A DNA stretch of 64,000 bases from Spiroplasma culicicola AES-1 (GCF_000565175.1 NZ_CP006681.1:868001-932000), one strand, 5' to 3'; positions 1 through 10,947 are shown, numbered from the stretch's first letter. Numbers and translations are program-made. Notes: generated by a model not told the origin, from the sequence alone.

Positions 1-42
1 TTCAGACTCGACATTTTTATTTTTTTTATTAAATAATGCCAT
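1..42 (-). CDS. Start of a gene downstream of ftsZ (partial; possibly sepF-like)
   Basis: Fourteen codons beginning ATG GCA TTA TTT run off the left edge and read MALFNKKNKNVESE. The ATG lies 3 nt beyond the ftsZ stop in the same orientation. A basic, Leu/Phe-containing N-terminus directly after ftsZ resembles the membrane-binding start of SepF, which often sits beside ftsZ in Firmicutes and some mollicutes. Too little is visible to assign it, and there is no strong ribosome binding site. Confidence 0.35.
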   Translation of the reverse strand, partial: MALFNKKNKNVESE

Positions 43-45
43 AAA

Positions 46-1317
46 TTATCATTTCTTTCTTAAGAAAGTTGGAAAATCACCATCTTCATCGTCAAGAGTT
101 TCTTCAATTTTTTGAGCAACAGCTGGTTGATTATTTACGTGTGCTCCCTCTTTTCACTGTTCTACTCTATTTGAAACATTTTGCATTTCATTTTCTGATT
201 GTTTCACATAACTTGGTCTTTTATCTTGGCCTTCCATAAAACTTGTTCTTTTTTCATAAGCAGTTTCTAAAGGAACAGTTAATTCATCATTACTTGCAAA
301 ATCATAATCTTGAATTGGTTCATTGTGAGTTTGTTCATTGTGACTATTATTTAAAACTGGGGGAACATATTCATCATCAAAACCAGTTGCAATAACTGTG
401 ACGATTAATTCATCATCTAAGTGCTCGTTTATAGCAATCCCAAAAATAAAGTTTACATCTTCTCCACTTGCTTGTTGAACGATATCAACTGCATCATATG
501 CATCGTTCATAGTCATTTTAGATCCCCCAGTTACGTTAATAATGGCATCTTTTGCACCACGAATTGAAGTTTCTAAAAGTGATGAAGTAATTGCTTTATT
601 AGCAGCTTCGATTGCTTTGTCTGGTCCTGAACCAATTCCAATTCCAAATAAAGCATTTCCTTTACCTTTCATAACAGTTCTTACATCAGCAAAGTCTAAG
701 TTAATTACTGCAGGAACAGCAATTAAATCAGTAATTGTTTGAACACCTTGTTTTAAAATGTTGTCAGCTTCTCTAAATGAATCTTGAACAGGAATTCCAC
801 CAATTATTTCTAATAGACGATCATTTGAAATAATAATGATTGAATCAACATATTTTCTTAATTCATTTGTTCCTTGAACAGCATAAGAATTTCTCATTCT
901 TCCTTCAAATCTAAATGGTTTTGTTACAATTGCAATTACAAGTGCTCCAGTTTCCATAGCAATTCTTGCAATTTCAGGTGCAGCACCAGTTCCAGTACCT
1001 CCACCCATTCCAGCAGCAACAAAGATTAAATCAGACCCTTTTAATGCTTTTCTAATTTCGTCTTCAGATTCAATTGCAGCTTGTTTTCCAACTTCAGGAT
1101 TTGCACCAGCTCCTAAACCTTTTGAAAGTTCTTTTCCTAAAATTAATTTAGTTGGTGCAGCTGATGCTGCTAAAACTTGCGCATCAGTATTGGCAACGAT
1201 AAACTCAACACCCTGTACGTTATCGTCAACCATTCTATTTACAGCGTTACACCCACCGCCACCAACTCCAATAACTTTAATATTGGCAAATTGGCTAAAT
1301 TCTAAATTGTCAGACAT
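46..1317 (-). CDS. ftsZ: Cell division GTPase FtsZ
   Basis: FtsZ is the tubulin-like GTPase that forms the cytoplasmic division ring. The 423-residue product has the N-terminal glycine-rich loop (GVGGGGCNAVNRM, about residues 18-30) and the tubulin signature GGGTGTG at about 105-111, followed by the T7 and C-terminal tubulin-fold domain. A variable acidic linker leads to a conserved tail, FPTFLRKKW, which resembles the peptide that binds FtsA and SepF. Two late UGA codons must be read as Trp to reach this tail; stopping at the first would lose it. It is the fourth gene of an mraZ-rsmH-ftsA-like-ftsZ run. The start ATG is preceded by AAGGAG. Confidence 0.97.
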
Positions 1318-1340
1318 GTTTATTTCTCCTTTTAATAATT

Positions 1341-2813
1341 TTATCTATTTGTTTGCGTATTTATAATACCACTTTGTTGTAAAAATTGATTATTGTTTTG
1401 TAAATTTTGCACACTCATTTGTTGATTCATTGGTTGAGCTGGAATGTTTTGATTAAACATTCTTGGATCCATTTGTTTTTGTTGATAAGGAGCAACTCCA
1501 TTATATTGAGGTTGAACCATTGTTGGTATTGGTCTTTGATGAACAGGTGCTTGTTGTTGTCTTTGCATTTGTTCATTTTGTTGGCGTAACATCATTTGTT
1601 TTTGTTTTTCTATTAATGTTAATTTATCAACTTTTTCTGTACTTGTTGCAAGAATTGGTGCTATTTTATTTGCCATATGCATATATTTAATTGAACCGCA
1701 TAATGCTGTTGTTCAAATTTCACTTGCACCAGTTACATGTGAAAAGTAAACAAATGATTGACTGTAATATTTACTTCTCGCTAAAAGTTTTTCAAACCCA
1801 GAAATGTTTGTAATTTTTCCATTATGAATGATTTTAAATGCAGATTGTAGTGATTTAAACTCATTGTTAATTTCTCAATCAACTTTGTCCATAACAGAAT
1901 AAATCAATTCTTGAACCATTTCTTTAATTTGTTCAAATGTTAATTCAAAATTAATTTTTTTATCTGATAGATATTTGCGATAAATAACATTTTTATCTGT
2001 TTTATTACCATTAAAATTTATTAATTTAAATAAATATTTGCTAGCAACTTCTGTTTTACATTTCATTTTAATTGCTAACTCTTCAACAATATTTTTAACA
2101 CCATATTTTAAATTTAATTTTTTCATTAATGTTTCTTTTGCAAAGAAACATAAATCGATGTTATCTCATTCTCAGTTTAGAATTACAAATGGATTTCTCA
2201 ATTCACTGTCACCAACACATTGACGAGCAACAACATAGGCTTCAACATTTTTGGCCAGAATTTCTTTTTTGCATTTTTCAATTACAAGATTATGTGAATT
2301 AAAAACATTGTCTGGTACAGCATATACTCGTGACATCATCCTAATGCTTTTTGCATTAATTCCAACTTTAATTGTTGATTTTTGAATAGTTTGATCAATT
2401 ACATATTGGTAAGGACGAATATTAATGATTTTATATCCATCTTTTTGACTCATTAATTTTGTATTATGAAGCAACATTTTGCGATCTTCATTTTCAAATC
2501 TTCCGTTTGTTGTTAAAACTTGAGCAAATCCATCAATAATTGCTGTTGATGAAGAAGGATAAACTATTAAAATACGTTCTAATTTTTGATTAAAGTTTTT
2601 TTCATAGTTGGCAATAAATTTATTAACATACCCTGCAACTTCAGAAATATTAATAACTTCATTTGCTTCATTTAATCACGCATTTCTTCCTGTTGCTTTT
2701 TTTCTATCTTTAGAAATAACAATTAAACCACGTTCATTTCTGTATTTTCCAACAATAAAACGAATTTCTTTTTTTGTTATTTGTAAAGCTGCATATACTT
2801 CATTTTTAATCAT
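1341..2813 (-). CDS. ftsA: FtsA-like actin-family division protein with Q/N-rich tail
   Basis: The product has 490 residues. Its start (MIKNEVYAALQITKKEIRFI) resembles the phosphate-1 strand of FtsA actin folds, and its position between rsmH and ftsZ is where ftsA lies in Firmicutes. FtsA normally tethers FtsZ to the membrane. The body is divergent. The last 100 or so residues are a low-complexity Q/N/P/M-rich stretch rather than the usual short linker with an amphipathic helix, so membrane attachment is uncertain. The start overlaps the rsmH end by 8 nt. Several in-frame UGA codons are read as Trp. It could instead be a division-cluster protein of unknown fold; the name rests largely on gene order. 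Confidence 0.6.
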
Positions 2814-3759
2814 TTGCCTTCACCCTTTTAATTGCCCATAATTTTGCACTATGTGCCCTTCTGTTTTGTTCTAATTCTTGCTCACTTGCAACTATTGGTT
2901 TTTTTATTAATAATTGATATTCCTTTTCAATTTCCATGTTATTAAATGGAAGTTGTCTTAAAAATTTATCTTGATCATTTTGTGTTTTTGCCTTAAAAAG
3001 ATCCTTAATTATTTTTTCTTCTAATGATTGAAAAGTTATTACTACTAATCGTCCATTAGGATTTAAAAGTTCTAATGATTGTATTAAAGACTTTTTTAAG
3101 ACTTCAAGTTCATTGTTAACATACACTCTTAAAGCTTGAAATACTTTTTTAGCTGGATGTTTTTTTTGTTTTAACACTTTTTGAGGTAAACTAGCTTTAA
3201 TAATATCAACCAATTCATAAGTTGTATTAATAGGTTGATTTACTCTAAATTTAACTATATTTTTTGCAATTAAAAATGAAAATTTTTCTTCACCATATTT
3301 TCAAAAAATATCTGCAAGTTGTTTTTCATCATATGTGTTTACAACAGTTTTTGCTGTTAAAAGATTGTTGATATTGTCCATACGCATGTCAAGAGGTGCA
3401 TCATAGCGATAACTAAAACCTCTTTGTCCATTATCAAATTGAGGAGAAGAAACTCCTAAATCATATAAGATTCCATCCACTTTTTTGACATTTTGTAATG
3501 CCAATAGTGCCTTTATATCAACAAAATTACCTTCTAAGATAGTAAAATTTTTAGAAACTTGTTCTAATTTTTTTTGACTACCCTCGATGGCTTCAACGTC
3601 TTGATCTATTGCATATAAATGACCATTTTCTAATTTTTGTAAAATTTCAACACTATGTCCAGCACGGCCCATTGTGCAATCAACATATATACCATTTTTA
3701 TTGATATCCAGCATTGCGATAGATTCATTTAATAAAACTGATATGTGCTCTTGTGCCAT
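2806..3759 (-). CDS. rsmH: 16S rRNA (cytosine(1402)-N(4))-methyltransferase RsmH
   Basis: RsmH (MraW) uses SAM to methylate N4 of C1402 in the ribosomal P site. The 317-residue length is typical. Motifs are DCTMGRAGHS (SAM-binding motif I, residues about 28-37), LGVSSPQFD, and RGFSYRYDAPLDMRMD, the family hallmark. The single in-frame UGA (W at about 153) joins two halves that look separate under the standard code. The start lies 1 nt after the mraZ stop and the end overlaps the FtsA-like start by 8 nt, indicating tight translational coupling. Confidence 0.96.
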
Positions 3760-3760
3760 T

Positions 3761-4192
3761 TTACTTTACTCCGCCCAATTGTTCTGCAGCTTCATAAATT
3801 TCTGCTTCATCTTGTTCTTCAAGCAGTCTTTCATATGAAACTTTGTCTCAAATTTCAACTCTATCTCCTAGCCCTAGGATATAAACTTGTTTTGTGACTC
3901 CGATTTTTTCTAATAAGTTTGCAGGAATCTTAATTCTTCCTGCATTGTCGATTGATAATTCATCAGAATTTGATAATACCAATCTTTCTATTTTACGTGT
4001 GGCAGCATTAAAACTACTTTTTTGCCCTAAATCTGAAAGTAGTTTCTTAAATTCTTCAGGAGTTCTTAGTTCTAAACAATTTTCAATTCCTTTAGAAACA
4101 AAAATCATATCTCCTAACTTATTTCTAAGTTTTGAGGGTATTGTAAGTCTAGATTTATCATCTAAGTTATGTTCAAATGTTCCTAGTAGCAT
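3761..4192 (-). CDS. mraZ: Transcriptional regulator MraZ
   Basis: MraZ is an AbrB-fold DNA-binding ring protein that regulates its own division-cell-wall operon. The 143-residue product has two SpoVT/AbrB-like repeats: LLGTFEHNLDDKSRLTIPSK near the N-terminus and the second around DNAGRIKIPANLLEKIG. The ATG at 4192 was chosen because it gives the normal MraZ N-terminus. A longer reading to about 4237 would translate into the promoter and its repeat boxes. The preceding leader holds four GTGG-type boxes overlapping the promoter, consistent with autoregulation. One in-frame UGA is read as Trp near the C-terminus. Confidence 0.95.
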
Positions 4193-4202
4193 ACAAGTCC
4201 CC

Positions 4203-4280
4203 CCACTTTCTCCCACACATTTACAATTATATACCACTTTTTTATATATGCAACCCCTTTTTCAGTTTTTTTCTCCCACA
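4203..4280 (-). promoter_or_regulatory. mraZ promoter with four helically phased MraZ-type boxes
   Basis: A -10 TATAAT (4226-4231) and a weak -35 TTGCAT (4248-4253, spacer 16) precede mraZ. Four GTGG cores on the coding strand lie at 4203-4206, 4213-4216, 4234-4237 and 4276-4279. Two sit in AAAGTGG and two in TGTGGGAG. Their offsets are 10, 21 and 42 bp, close to whole helical turns. MraZ is known to bind GTGG-containing direct repeats at its own promoter, so these are likely operators. Confidence 0.6.
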
Positions 4281-4284
4281 AATG

Positions 4285-4315
4285 TAAATAAAAAAATCAG
4301 GAATAATCCTGATTT
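4285..4315 (-). terminator. Intrinsic terminator after the 103-aa gene
   Basis: The 9-bp stem AAATCAGGA/TCCTGATTT with a 4-nt loop is followed on the minus strand by seven T. It overlaps the stop codon of the gene ending at 4314 and separates it from mraZ. Confidence 0.8.
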
Positions 4316-4625
4316 AATGTTTTATCTTTGTCTCAAAATGTTTAGCAAGATCTAAATATAATTTTTGTTCTTTAATTCTTATTTGCTTTTGCATTGGTTT
4401 TGAAAATAAACACTTTAGTTCATTTGAAAAATTTGTGTAATGTAAATAAATTGAATTAATTAAATTTAAATTTGTAACTGGATCTAAACTATCTAATAAG
4501 ACATTTAGTTTAAGGTTATTGTTTTTATCAATTGCATGTTCATAGTCAATATTATGTTCAATAAAAGCCAAACCAATTGATGAAAGTAGCACTTTATGTT
4601 GAATATCTTCAAAAATTCTTTCCAT
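4314..4625 (-). CDS. Hypothetical small protein (103 aa)
   Basis: I do not recognise this protein. It is a soluble 103-residue sequence with no signal peptide or membrane segment, probably largely helical, with a lysine-rich C-terminus. The ATG at 4625 was chosen because AGGGGGTG lies 7-8 nt upstream; an in-frame GTG at 4634 would overlap that ribosome binding site. It stands alone between a membrane protein gene and mraZ, with its own terminator. No in-frame UGA is needed. Confidence 0.6.
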   Translation of the reverse strand: MERIFEDIQHKVLLSSIGLAFIEHNIDYEHAIDKNNNLKLNVLLDSLDPVTNLNLINSIYLHYTNFSNELKCLFSKPMQKQIRIKEQKLYLDLAKHFETKIKH

Positions 4626-4690
4626 TTTATTCACCCCCTATTATAGTTATCGTCAAAAAAAATACGATTTTTACCGTATTTTTGCCTTTT

Positions 4691-5887
4691 TTAAATATTT
4701 TTAAGTTCATTTTTATTAAAATAATTACTTCCTATCATTGAGGAAATTAATAAGATTGGTACCATATAACAAATAATCAAAAAACCACTTAAGATTAAAT
4801 TAACAATGGTTGCCAAATTATATTTTCTAGTATTAAAAATTATAAAACTAAGTGATAAGCCAATAATAAGTAACGATAATCCAATTGCCATAATAGTATA
4901 AAAAACAAAAATTGAATCATACATTTTTAAATTTTCATCAATGAATAATAAATTTCCATTAATAAAAATTATTTTAATTAAATATGCAATTGCTATTAAA
5001 GCTGCACATATTTTAATTAATTCTAAAACTAGTTCAAATATGGTTAATCTTTGAAAAAATTTTGGTTTATTTTCATAAATTTTAAATTGGCGATTAACAA
5101 TATAATTTGATACTTTTAACCACATATATTGAACACTACTAATTAATAATAAACAGCCAATTGCTCCCCATAAAACCATTTGATTACCATGTGCAACATT
5201 TCAATTAAAGAAAAAATAAGGAGCAGCTAACAATTCTACTGTAACAAAATCTTCATTAATCCAAGTGGGTGCTTTTGAAAAATCAAGATTTTCATTGACA
5301 AAATATTCTAAGCCAAGTTGAGACATAGTAATCATTCTAAGCAATACAAATAAAACATAAAATAAGGGATATCATCACCCAATTAATAAATTTTTTTTAT
5401 ATCAATTATTTTCATTAATATGTTGTTTCTTAACAATAACTATAAAAAATATTAAACTAAAAGCAAAAGTATATAAATGAGTGTTACAAGTAATAAATCA
5501 TTTTAAAAAAGTATCGTAATCATTTGAGTAAACATTTAATGGATTTTTATAGATATCTTTTTCTGAAATAACTCCTACTAAGGCTACTCAAAATAAAGCC
5601 ATTGTTAATGTCATATAACTTAAAAAATAAATTCAAGCTCTAGCATTGGGTTTTCAAACTCCTCATTTGCCATCTAATGCTACAAATATAAAGAAAATAT
5701 AAAACATTAAGTTAGTTTGAACTGTTCAAAAAGAAAAGTTTGCAAAAAATTTATTGATACTATCAAATATACGATATCTAGGAGCTGGATCAATTTGTGA
5801 GACATACTCTGACAATATTAAAAATAGTGTAAAGTACACAAAAAATAGAGTCCATCACATTCTCCTTATAATTATTTTATTCATCAT
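4691..5887 (-). CDS. Polytopic membrane protein, Pr6Pr-like
   Basis: The 398-residue product is strongly hydrophobic, with about nine or ten predicted membrane segments. The N-terminal half contains WTVQTNLMFYIFF and a later hydrophobic W/Y-rich segment, which recall the Pr6Pr family of membrane proteins described in mollicutes; the function of that family is unknown. Many Trp residues are encoded by UGA, so the gene is fragmented under the standard code. ATG-ATG at 5887/5884 follows AGGTGA. A downstream ATG at 5860 directly abuts AAGGAGA and is less likely. The upstream promoter spacer is almost entirely a run of 16 A. Confidence 0.7.
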
Positions 5888-5907
5888 TTCATTCACCTAA
5901 TACATTA

Positions 5908-5935
5908 ATTTTAGGTTTTTTTTTTTTTTTTGCAA
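5908..5935 (-). promoter_or_regulatory. Promoter with poly-A spacer
   Basis: On the minus strand, TTGCAA (5930-5935) and TAAAAT (5908-5913) are 16 nt apart, and the region between and overlapping them is a run of 16 consecutive A (5916-5931). The AGGTGA ribosome binding site and the ATG at 5887 follow closely. Nothing else in the interval suggests another promoter for the membrane protein gene. Confidence 0.5.
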
Positions 5936-5959
5936 TAGTTAACACTTAAAAATGTACTA

Positions 5960-5988
5960 AAAATAAAAAAATAGGCTTTAAACCTATT
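5960..5988 (-). terminator. Terminator after rpmF
   Basis: The stem AATAGG/CCTATT with a 7-nt loop is followed on the minus strand by a T-rich tract, just after the rpmF stop. Confidence 0.75.
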
Positions 5989-5993
5989 ATTAA

Positions 5994-6170
5994 TTAATCA
6001 ACTTTTTTAACTTCTTTATTTTTGTAATATCCACATTCACGACAAACTCTGTGTGGTTTGATCATACTTCCACAGTTTGGACATGAGATAATAGCTGAAC
6101 TTACTAACGCAAGATGACTTCTTCTTTTGTTTTTAGCAGCTTTACTGGTCTTTCTAAATGGTACAGCCAT
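5994..6170 (-). CDS. rpmF: 50S ribosomal protein L32
   Basis: L32 is a small zinc-ribbon protein of the large ribosomal subunit. The 58-residue sequence starts MAVPFRKTSKAAKNKRR and has the zinc pairs CPNCG and CRECG at about residues 30-33 and 43-46. Length and start match the family. It lies 18 nt after a YceD/DUF177 gene, the usual yceD-rpmF pairing in bacteria, and is closed by its own terminator. Confidence 0.97.
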   Translation of the reverse strand: MAVPFRKTSKAAKNKRRSHLALVSSAIISCPNCGSMIKPHRVCRECGYYKNKEVKKVD

Positions 6171-6188
6171 GTTTACACCTCCGTTTAT

Positions 6189-6689
6189 CTATTTTTCAAA
6201 ATTAAATTCCTTTAATTTTTCCCATCTGGGATCTATCTTGTTATCTTGTTCTTGTTGGTATTCATCTTCTGACATTAATTTAAAGTCATTACCTACAAGA
6301 GAAATTTTACCATAGTTATTTGTTAAATTAACAGGAATATTTAAAACAATTTGTTCAATTGCATAGCTATAAATGTCAAATTCTTCACCCATTACAATAT
6401 TGTGTTGGTCATCAATTTGAGATTCAAAGAAATATTCTTCATCTCAATCAAATGTTTGCTCTTTTAATTCAATTAATTCACCATCTCGTGCGTCAATTGC
6501 TTTAATGGTTGCTGTAATAATTGCATTAACATAAACACATTTGATATTTTCTTGATAATCAATTGTTCCCTTAACCTTTAAATCTAAAATTTGTTCAATT
6601 AAGTCATGAGCAAAATCATAGCGATCTTGATTTTCAAAACTAATATCTAAATCAATATGTTGTTTTAATTCAATCTCTTTTTTTAACAT
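6189..6689 (-). CDS. YceD/DUF177 family protein
   Basis: The protein has 166 residues and no membrane segments. It is assigned to the DUF177 (YceD) family mainly because it sits directly upstream of rpmF, plus matching length and an acidic, glutamate-rich character. YceD homologues are linked to 23S rRNA and ribosome accumulation. An in-frame UGA at about residue 82 is read as Trp. The ATG overlaps the pheT stop by one nucleotide (TAATG), so translation is coupled to pheT. Confidence 0.75.
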
Positions 6690-9097
6690 TATTTAACCTC
6701 AATCTTTGATTTTCCAATGTTATTTAACAATTTAGTTCACTGTTCACTAACTTCACTGTCAGTTAATTGTTTTTCAAAACTATTAAATTCAAAACCAACA
6801 GACACAGCACTACTATTTTTAGCTTTTAATTGCTCATCTTGATAAATATCTACTAGTTTCACATTAACAATATAGTCAACATCAATTTTAATTTGATTAA
6901 TAATATCACTATATTTTTGATCTTGTTTTAATAACATAGTAACATCTCTTGAAGTTTTTTGGAATTTTGACAATTCTTCACTCATAACTTTGTCATTAAA
7001 AATATTGGCAATTCTTGTTAAACTCAATTCAATGACAAATGTTGCATCAATTTTATTTGCTTGCTCAAATCTTGGATTTAATTTGAAAATAAATCCAATT
7101 ATTTGATTTTTATATTTAATTTCTGCATTAATGTATGGGTGAATATCTTCATTTTTAGTAGTAATATTATTTAATTCAATATCTAAATAACTAATTTGAT
7201 AATGATTTAAAATATTATCTAAAATTCCTTTAATATAAGCATAATTTGCTTTAATATCTAAATCATATGCTTTTTGATTTAAAACTTCACCACTTGCAAG
7301 TACAGATAAATGTAATTCTCTAACATTGTCTAAATTATAAACATCAGCAAATTCATATAATTTAACATTTTTATTTCCTCTTGCATAGTTTAAACTTGCA
7401 GCTTCAATTGCACTACGTGCAATTGATAAACGATAAGTTTCACGCAATTGGCTTAATGGTGACATTAAGTTAATTGGCTTTTTAATATTAAATAAATCTC
7501 ATTTTTCAACTTCGCTTGAATTCATTAATGAATAAGTTTTGATGTTGTTATACCCCATTCCAATTAAATATGATTGAATTTGGTTTTTTAAATTAAAATT
7601 CAATTGCTTTTCATTTGGAGTTGACTTAATTACTGGAGCCACTGCTGGAATATTGTTGTATCCATAAAGACGAGCAATTTCTTCAACGATATGTGCAGCA
7701 TGACTAATATCAGTTCTGTATTTGTCAATTTTAAATGAAATAACTTCATCTTTTAAAGTTAATTCAAAATCTAAATTTGTAAATAATTCTTTAATTTGAT
7801 TAAAGTTTAATTTTAATCCTAATAAATTATCAATAAAATCTTTTTTAACTTCAACAACAATATCTTGTTCTTGACTTTCAACTTGAATCTCTAAAGTACT
7901 TGAAGCCCCATAAATGTTGTATTGGTCAAATCAATACATGGTACGCAATGATGCTAAGTTATATAATCTTGAACTAATTGGTTTCATTCAACGTTGTAAA
8001 AAAACACTACTACTATTAAATGATTTTTGTTGTTGTCTCATTAAGATTGGATCTAATGATAAATAAACAGCAACAACTTGTTTTGAATCATCTGTAGGTA
8101 AAAATTGATCGCTAATATCAATTCCTAAAGTAGAAATAACTTCACCATTTGACATTAATTGTCAGTTTACTTTATTTTTATCTGTTGGATTATTTTTAAT
8201 TTCTAATTGTGATTTTAATTTATCTGCATCTAAAAAGATAACTGGTTGACCTGTTTCAATTGCAATTGCATTAGCTAAATCTTTTCAAAAATTTAAAGTT
8301 GATTTTGATTGACTAAATTTTAGTCAAATATCTTGGTTTGAATAAATTTTATGTTCAATTTTTTCAATTGCCAAAACTTCTTTAATATCAAATAATTGCA
8401 TCGCACAGCTGCGCACTAATTTTTGACTATCTTGATCTAATTTAATTGAAACTGGTACATTTGATTTTGAAACAATTTGTTCATAGCTTGTTGATAAATC
8501 ATTAATATCTTTATTAAAGTAATTTGCCAACTCTTTTACCAATTGCATTGCTCCTAATGCATCACTTCTGTTTAAAGTTAAATCAACTTCTCATGTTGAA
8601 TCTTTAAAACCAATTGCATCTAAAGCATCATTGTGACCAATTAATGAATATGTATCTGTTTTTGTGTGAACTGGATAAATTCAATCTTTTTCTTGCTCAC
8701 ACAAAGCGCTTTCTTCAAGGCCAAGTTCTGTTAAAGCACAAATCATACCTTCACTCATTTTGCCTTTAATTTCACGATTTGATAATGTTAAACCATTAGC
8801 AATTGTTTTTCCAGGTTCTGCAAGAATAATAAATTGGCCTTCTTTAACATTTGAAGCCCCGCAAACTACTGGTGAAACTAAATCTTCACCTTTATCAACA
8901 AAACAAAAATTTAAATGTGTCCCTTCAATTGGACTAACATTACCCACATGAGCAATTGTTAAATCATCGTTTAATTGGTTATAACTTTTATAAGCATCAA
9001 CTTCAAATCCTAATGAATTAAGTGCAACTGTAATTTGATCATCAGTTACTCCAGTTAGGTCTAAAAAGTTTGCTAGTCAATTTCTTGTAATTATCAT
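6689..9097 (-). CDS. pheT: Phenylalanine--tRNA ligase beta subunit
   Basis: This is the large subunit of the alpha2-beta2 PheRS. The 802-residue product starts MIITRNWLANFLDL, followed by the tRNA-binding EMAP/OB domain (about 40-150), the B3/B4 editing region, B5 and the catalytic-like core. It ends in a ferredoxin-fold anticodon-binding domain (SRDVTMLLKQDQKYSDII). Multiple UGA codons are read as Trp. It lies 15 nt after pheS and overlaps the next gene by 1 nt. The size matches bacterial PheT. Confidence 0.96.
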
Positions 9098-9112
9098 TTT
9101 TTTATCTCCTAA

Positions 9113-10165
9113 CTAATTTCCAAAGAATTTAAATTGATTTAAGAATCGCACATCATTTTCATAGAAGTCACGAATATTTTTAATTCCAAATTTTAACATG
9201 GCAACTCTTTCGATTCCAATTCCAAAAGCAAGTCCCCCAACTTCATTTGGGTCTAAACCATTTAGTTCAATTACTTCTGGGGCAAGCATTCCAGATCCCA
9301 AGATTTCAATTCAACCTGTTAATTTACAAATCTTACATCCTTTTCCTTTACAAGTTATACAAGTAATATCAACTTCAACTGAAGGTTCGGTGAAAGGAAA
9401 GAAACTTGGGCGCATTCTAATTTGAGTATCTTGTGAAAATAAACGTTTACACATGTATTCTAAAACTCATTTTAAATTAGCAAAGCTAATTTTTTTACCA
9501 ACTGCAAAACCATCAATTTGCATAAATTGATGTGAGTGAGTTGCATCATCATCATCTCTTCGATAAACGTTACCAAAACTAATTGCTGCAATATGTTTAT
9601 CTTTATCGTTGCTTTGTGCCAATTGAGTCAACATTCTTGCTGTCATATTAGTTGAATGAGTTCTTAAAACTGTATTTTGATCAATATAGAAAGTATCTTG
9701 CATATCTCTTGCAGGGTGCCCAATTGGAAGGTTTAACTTTTGAAAACAATATTCATCTGTTTCAAATTCAGTTCCATCAACCATTTCATAACCCAATTCA
9801 CGGAAAATATCAGATACTTCTTCAATTACCAAGTTTAATGGATGTTTAGAACCCATTTTAAAGTCCATTCCTGGCATTGAAAGATCAACTTTTTCATTTT
9901 CTAATTGTTTTTTTAATTCTTCAATTTTAAAGCTTTCAAGAGTTGTATTAATTTGAGCAAAAATTTCAGATTTAATATTATTAGCAGTTATTCCAACTTC
10001 TTTTTTTTCTTCAGGTGAACAAGATTTTAAGTTTTTTAATACTTCATTTAAGGGAGAATCTTTTCCAGCATAAACTTTTTTTAATTCTTCAATATCTTGT
10101 TTAGTGTTGACAGTTTTAATTTCTTGATTAAACTGCTTTAAAATCTCATTTAATTTGTTTACCAT
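9113..10165 (-). CDS. pheS: Phenylalanine--tRNA ligase alpha subunit
   Basis: This is the catalytic subunit of PheRS, charging tRNA-Phe. Of 350 residues, about 1-90 form an N-terminal coiled coil and the rest a class II core. Class II motif 2 is [20 protein letters not shown] and motif 3 is [19 protein letters not shown] cysteine-rich segment ([13 protein letters not shown], about 260-272) lies just before GSGMLAPEV. One UGA is read as Trp. AGGACG precedes the ATG. It is transcribed with pheT. Confidence 0.97.
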
Positions 10166-10186
10166 GTTTTTTCGTCCTTTTCTGTT

Positions 10187-10217
10187 AAAAAAATTAGTAT
10201 ATTTATTATACTAAATT
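10187..10217 (-). terminator. Terminator between hypothetical gene and pheS
   Basis: An AT-rich hairpin with arms AATTTAGTATA and TATACTAATT is followed on the minus strand by seven T. It lies immediately after the stop of the 190-aa gene. Confidence 0.65.
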
Positions 10218-10783
10218 ATTATACTATAGTGGTATTTCTTTATATTAGATTTAAGAACAGATAATTGCTGTTTTTTAGCAAGAATCATTAAGTCAAATCC
10301 GTTAACTTTTCCATTAGCAGAAGTTAACATTTGAATATATAACTTTAAAAACTCAATTTCTAATGTTTTAAATTGTCACAAATAAAAGTCATCAATATCA
10401 TATAAATTATTTTTAAATTTAATATCTTGATGAATATGTGAAAAGAAAATGTAATTAAATAATGTATTATTTATAAAGTTTTTAGTTAATGAATAGCTTT
10501 TAATAAAAAAATTATCCAAATTATTGTCAATATCTAATTTGTATTTTTCAATTTTGACAGTATATTTATCAAATAATTCTCTTAGTTGATTAATTTTTAA
10601 AGTCAAATCATCTTCTTGTACTTTATTTAAAGTAGCATTTAACTGATGATTTACAAAAGTATACAAATCATTAATATTGATAATATTGGGAAAACCAATA
10701 AAATGTCAATTAAATTTTAGATGTTCAACTTTTGTAGTATTAATTTTCTTTGTATATTTATTGTTGAAATGTAAATATTGCAT
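10211..10783 (-). CDS. Hypothetical protein (190 aa)
   Basis: I do not recognise this protein. It is a soluble, lysine- and asparagine-rich sequence of 190 residues, with a central helical region (around residues 50-90) that could form a coiled coil. There is no signal peptide or membrane span. The ATG at 10783 is preceded by AGAGAGAG. UGA codons are read as Trp at two places. It lies alone between the rRNA operon terminator and pheS. Confidence 0.6.
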
Positions 10784-10910
10784 TGTAAATTCTCTCTCTT
10801 GTTATTAATAATTATTTGTTTATATAAAACAAACACCAATTAATATTCTATTATAAATTGACGATATATTCAAAGAAAATCAATGTTTTTTAATAAAAAG
10901 TAATAAAAAT

Positions 10911-10942
10911 AAAAAAACAATTCCCTAGGGAATTGTTTTTTT
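10911..10942. terminator. Terminator at the end of the rRNA operon
   Basis: A perfect inverted repeat centred on CCCTAGGG with flanking AATT and A/T runs ends in poly-T on both strands. It closes the 5S end of the rRNA operon. Confidence 0.85.
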
Positions 10943-10947
10943 CTACT

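Noticed and set aside
2806-3759. rsmH and many other genes look frameshifted or truncated into pieces
   Set aside because: The pieces are in the same frame, separated only by TGA, and join at conserved Trp positions; this is code 4, not gene decay.
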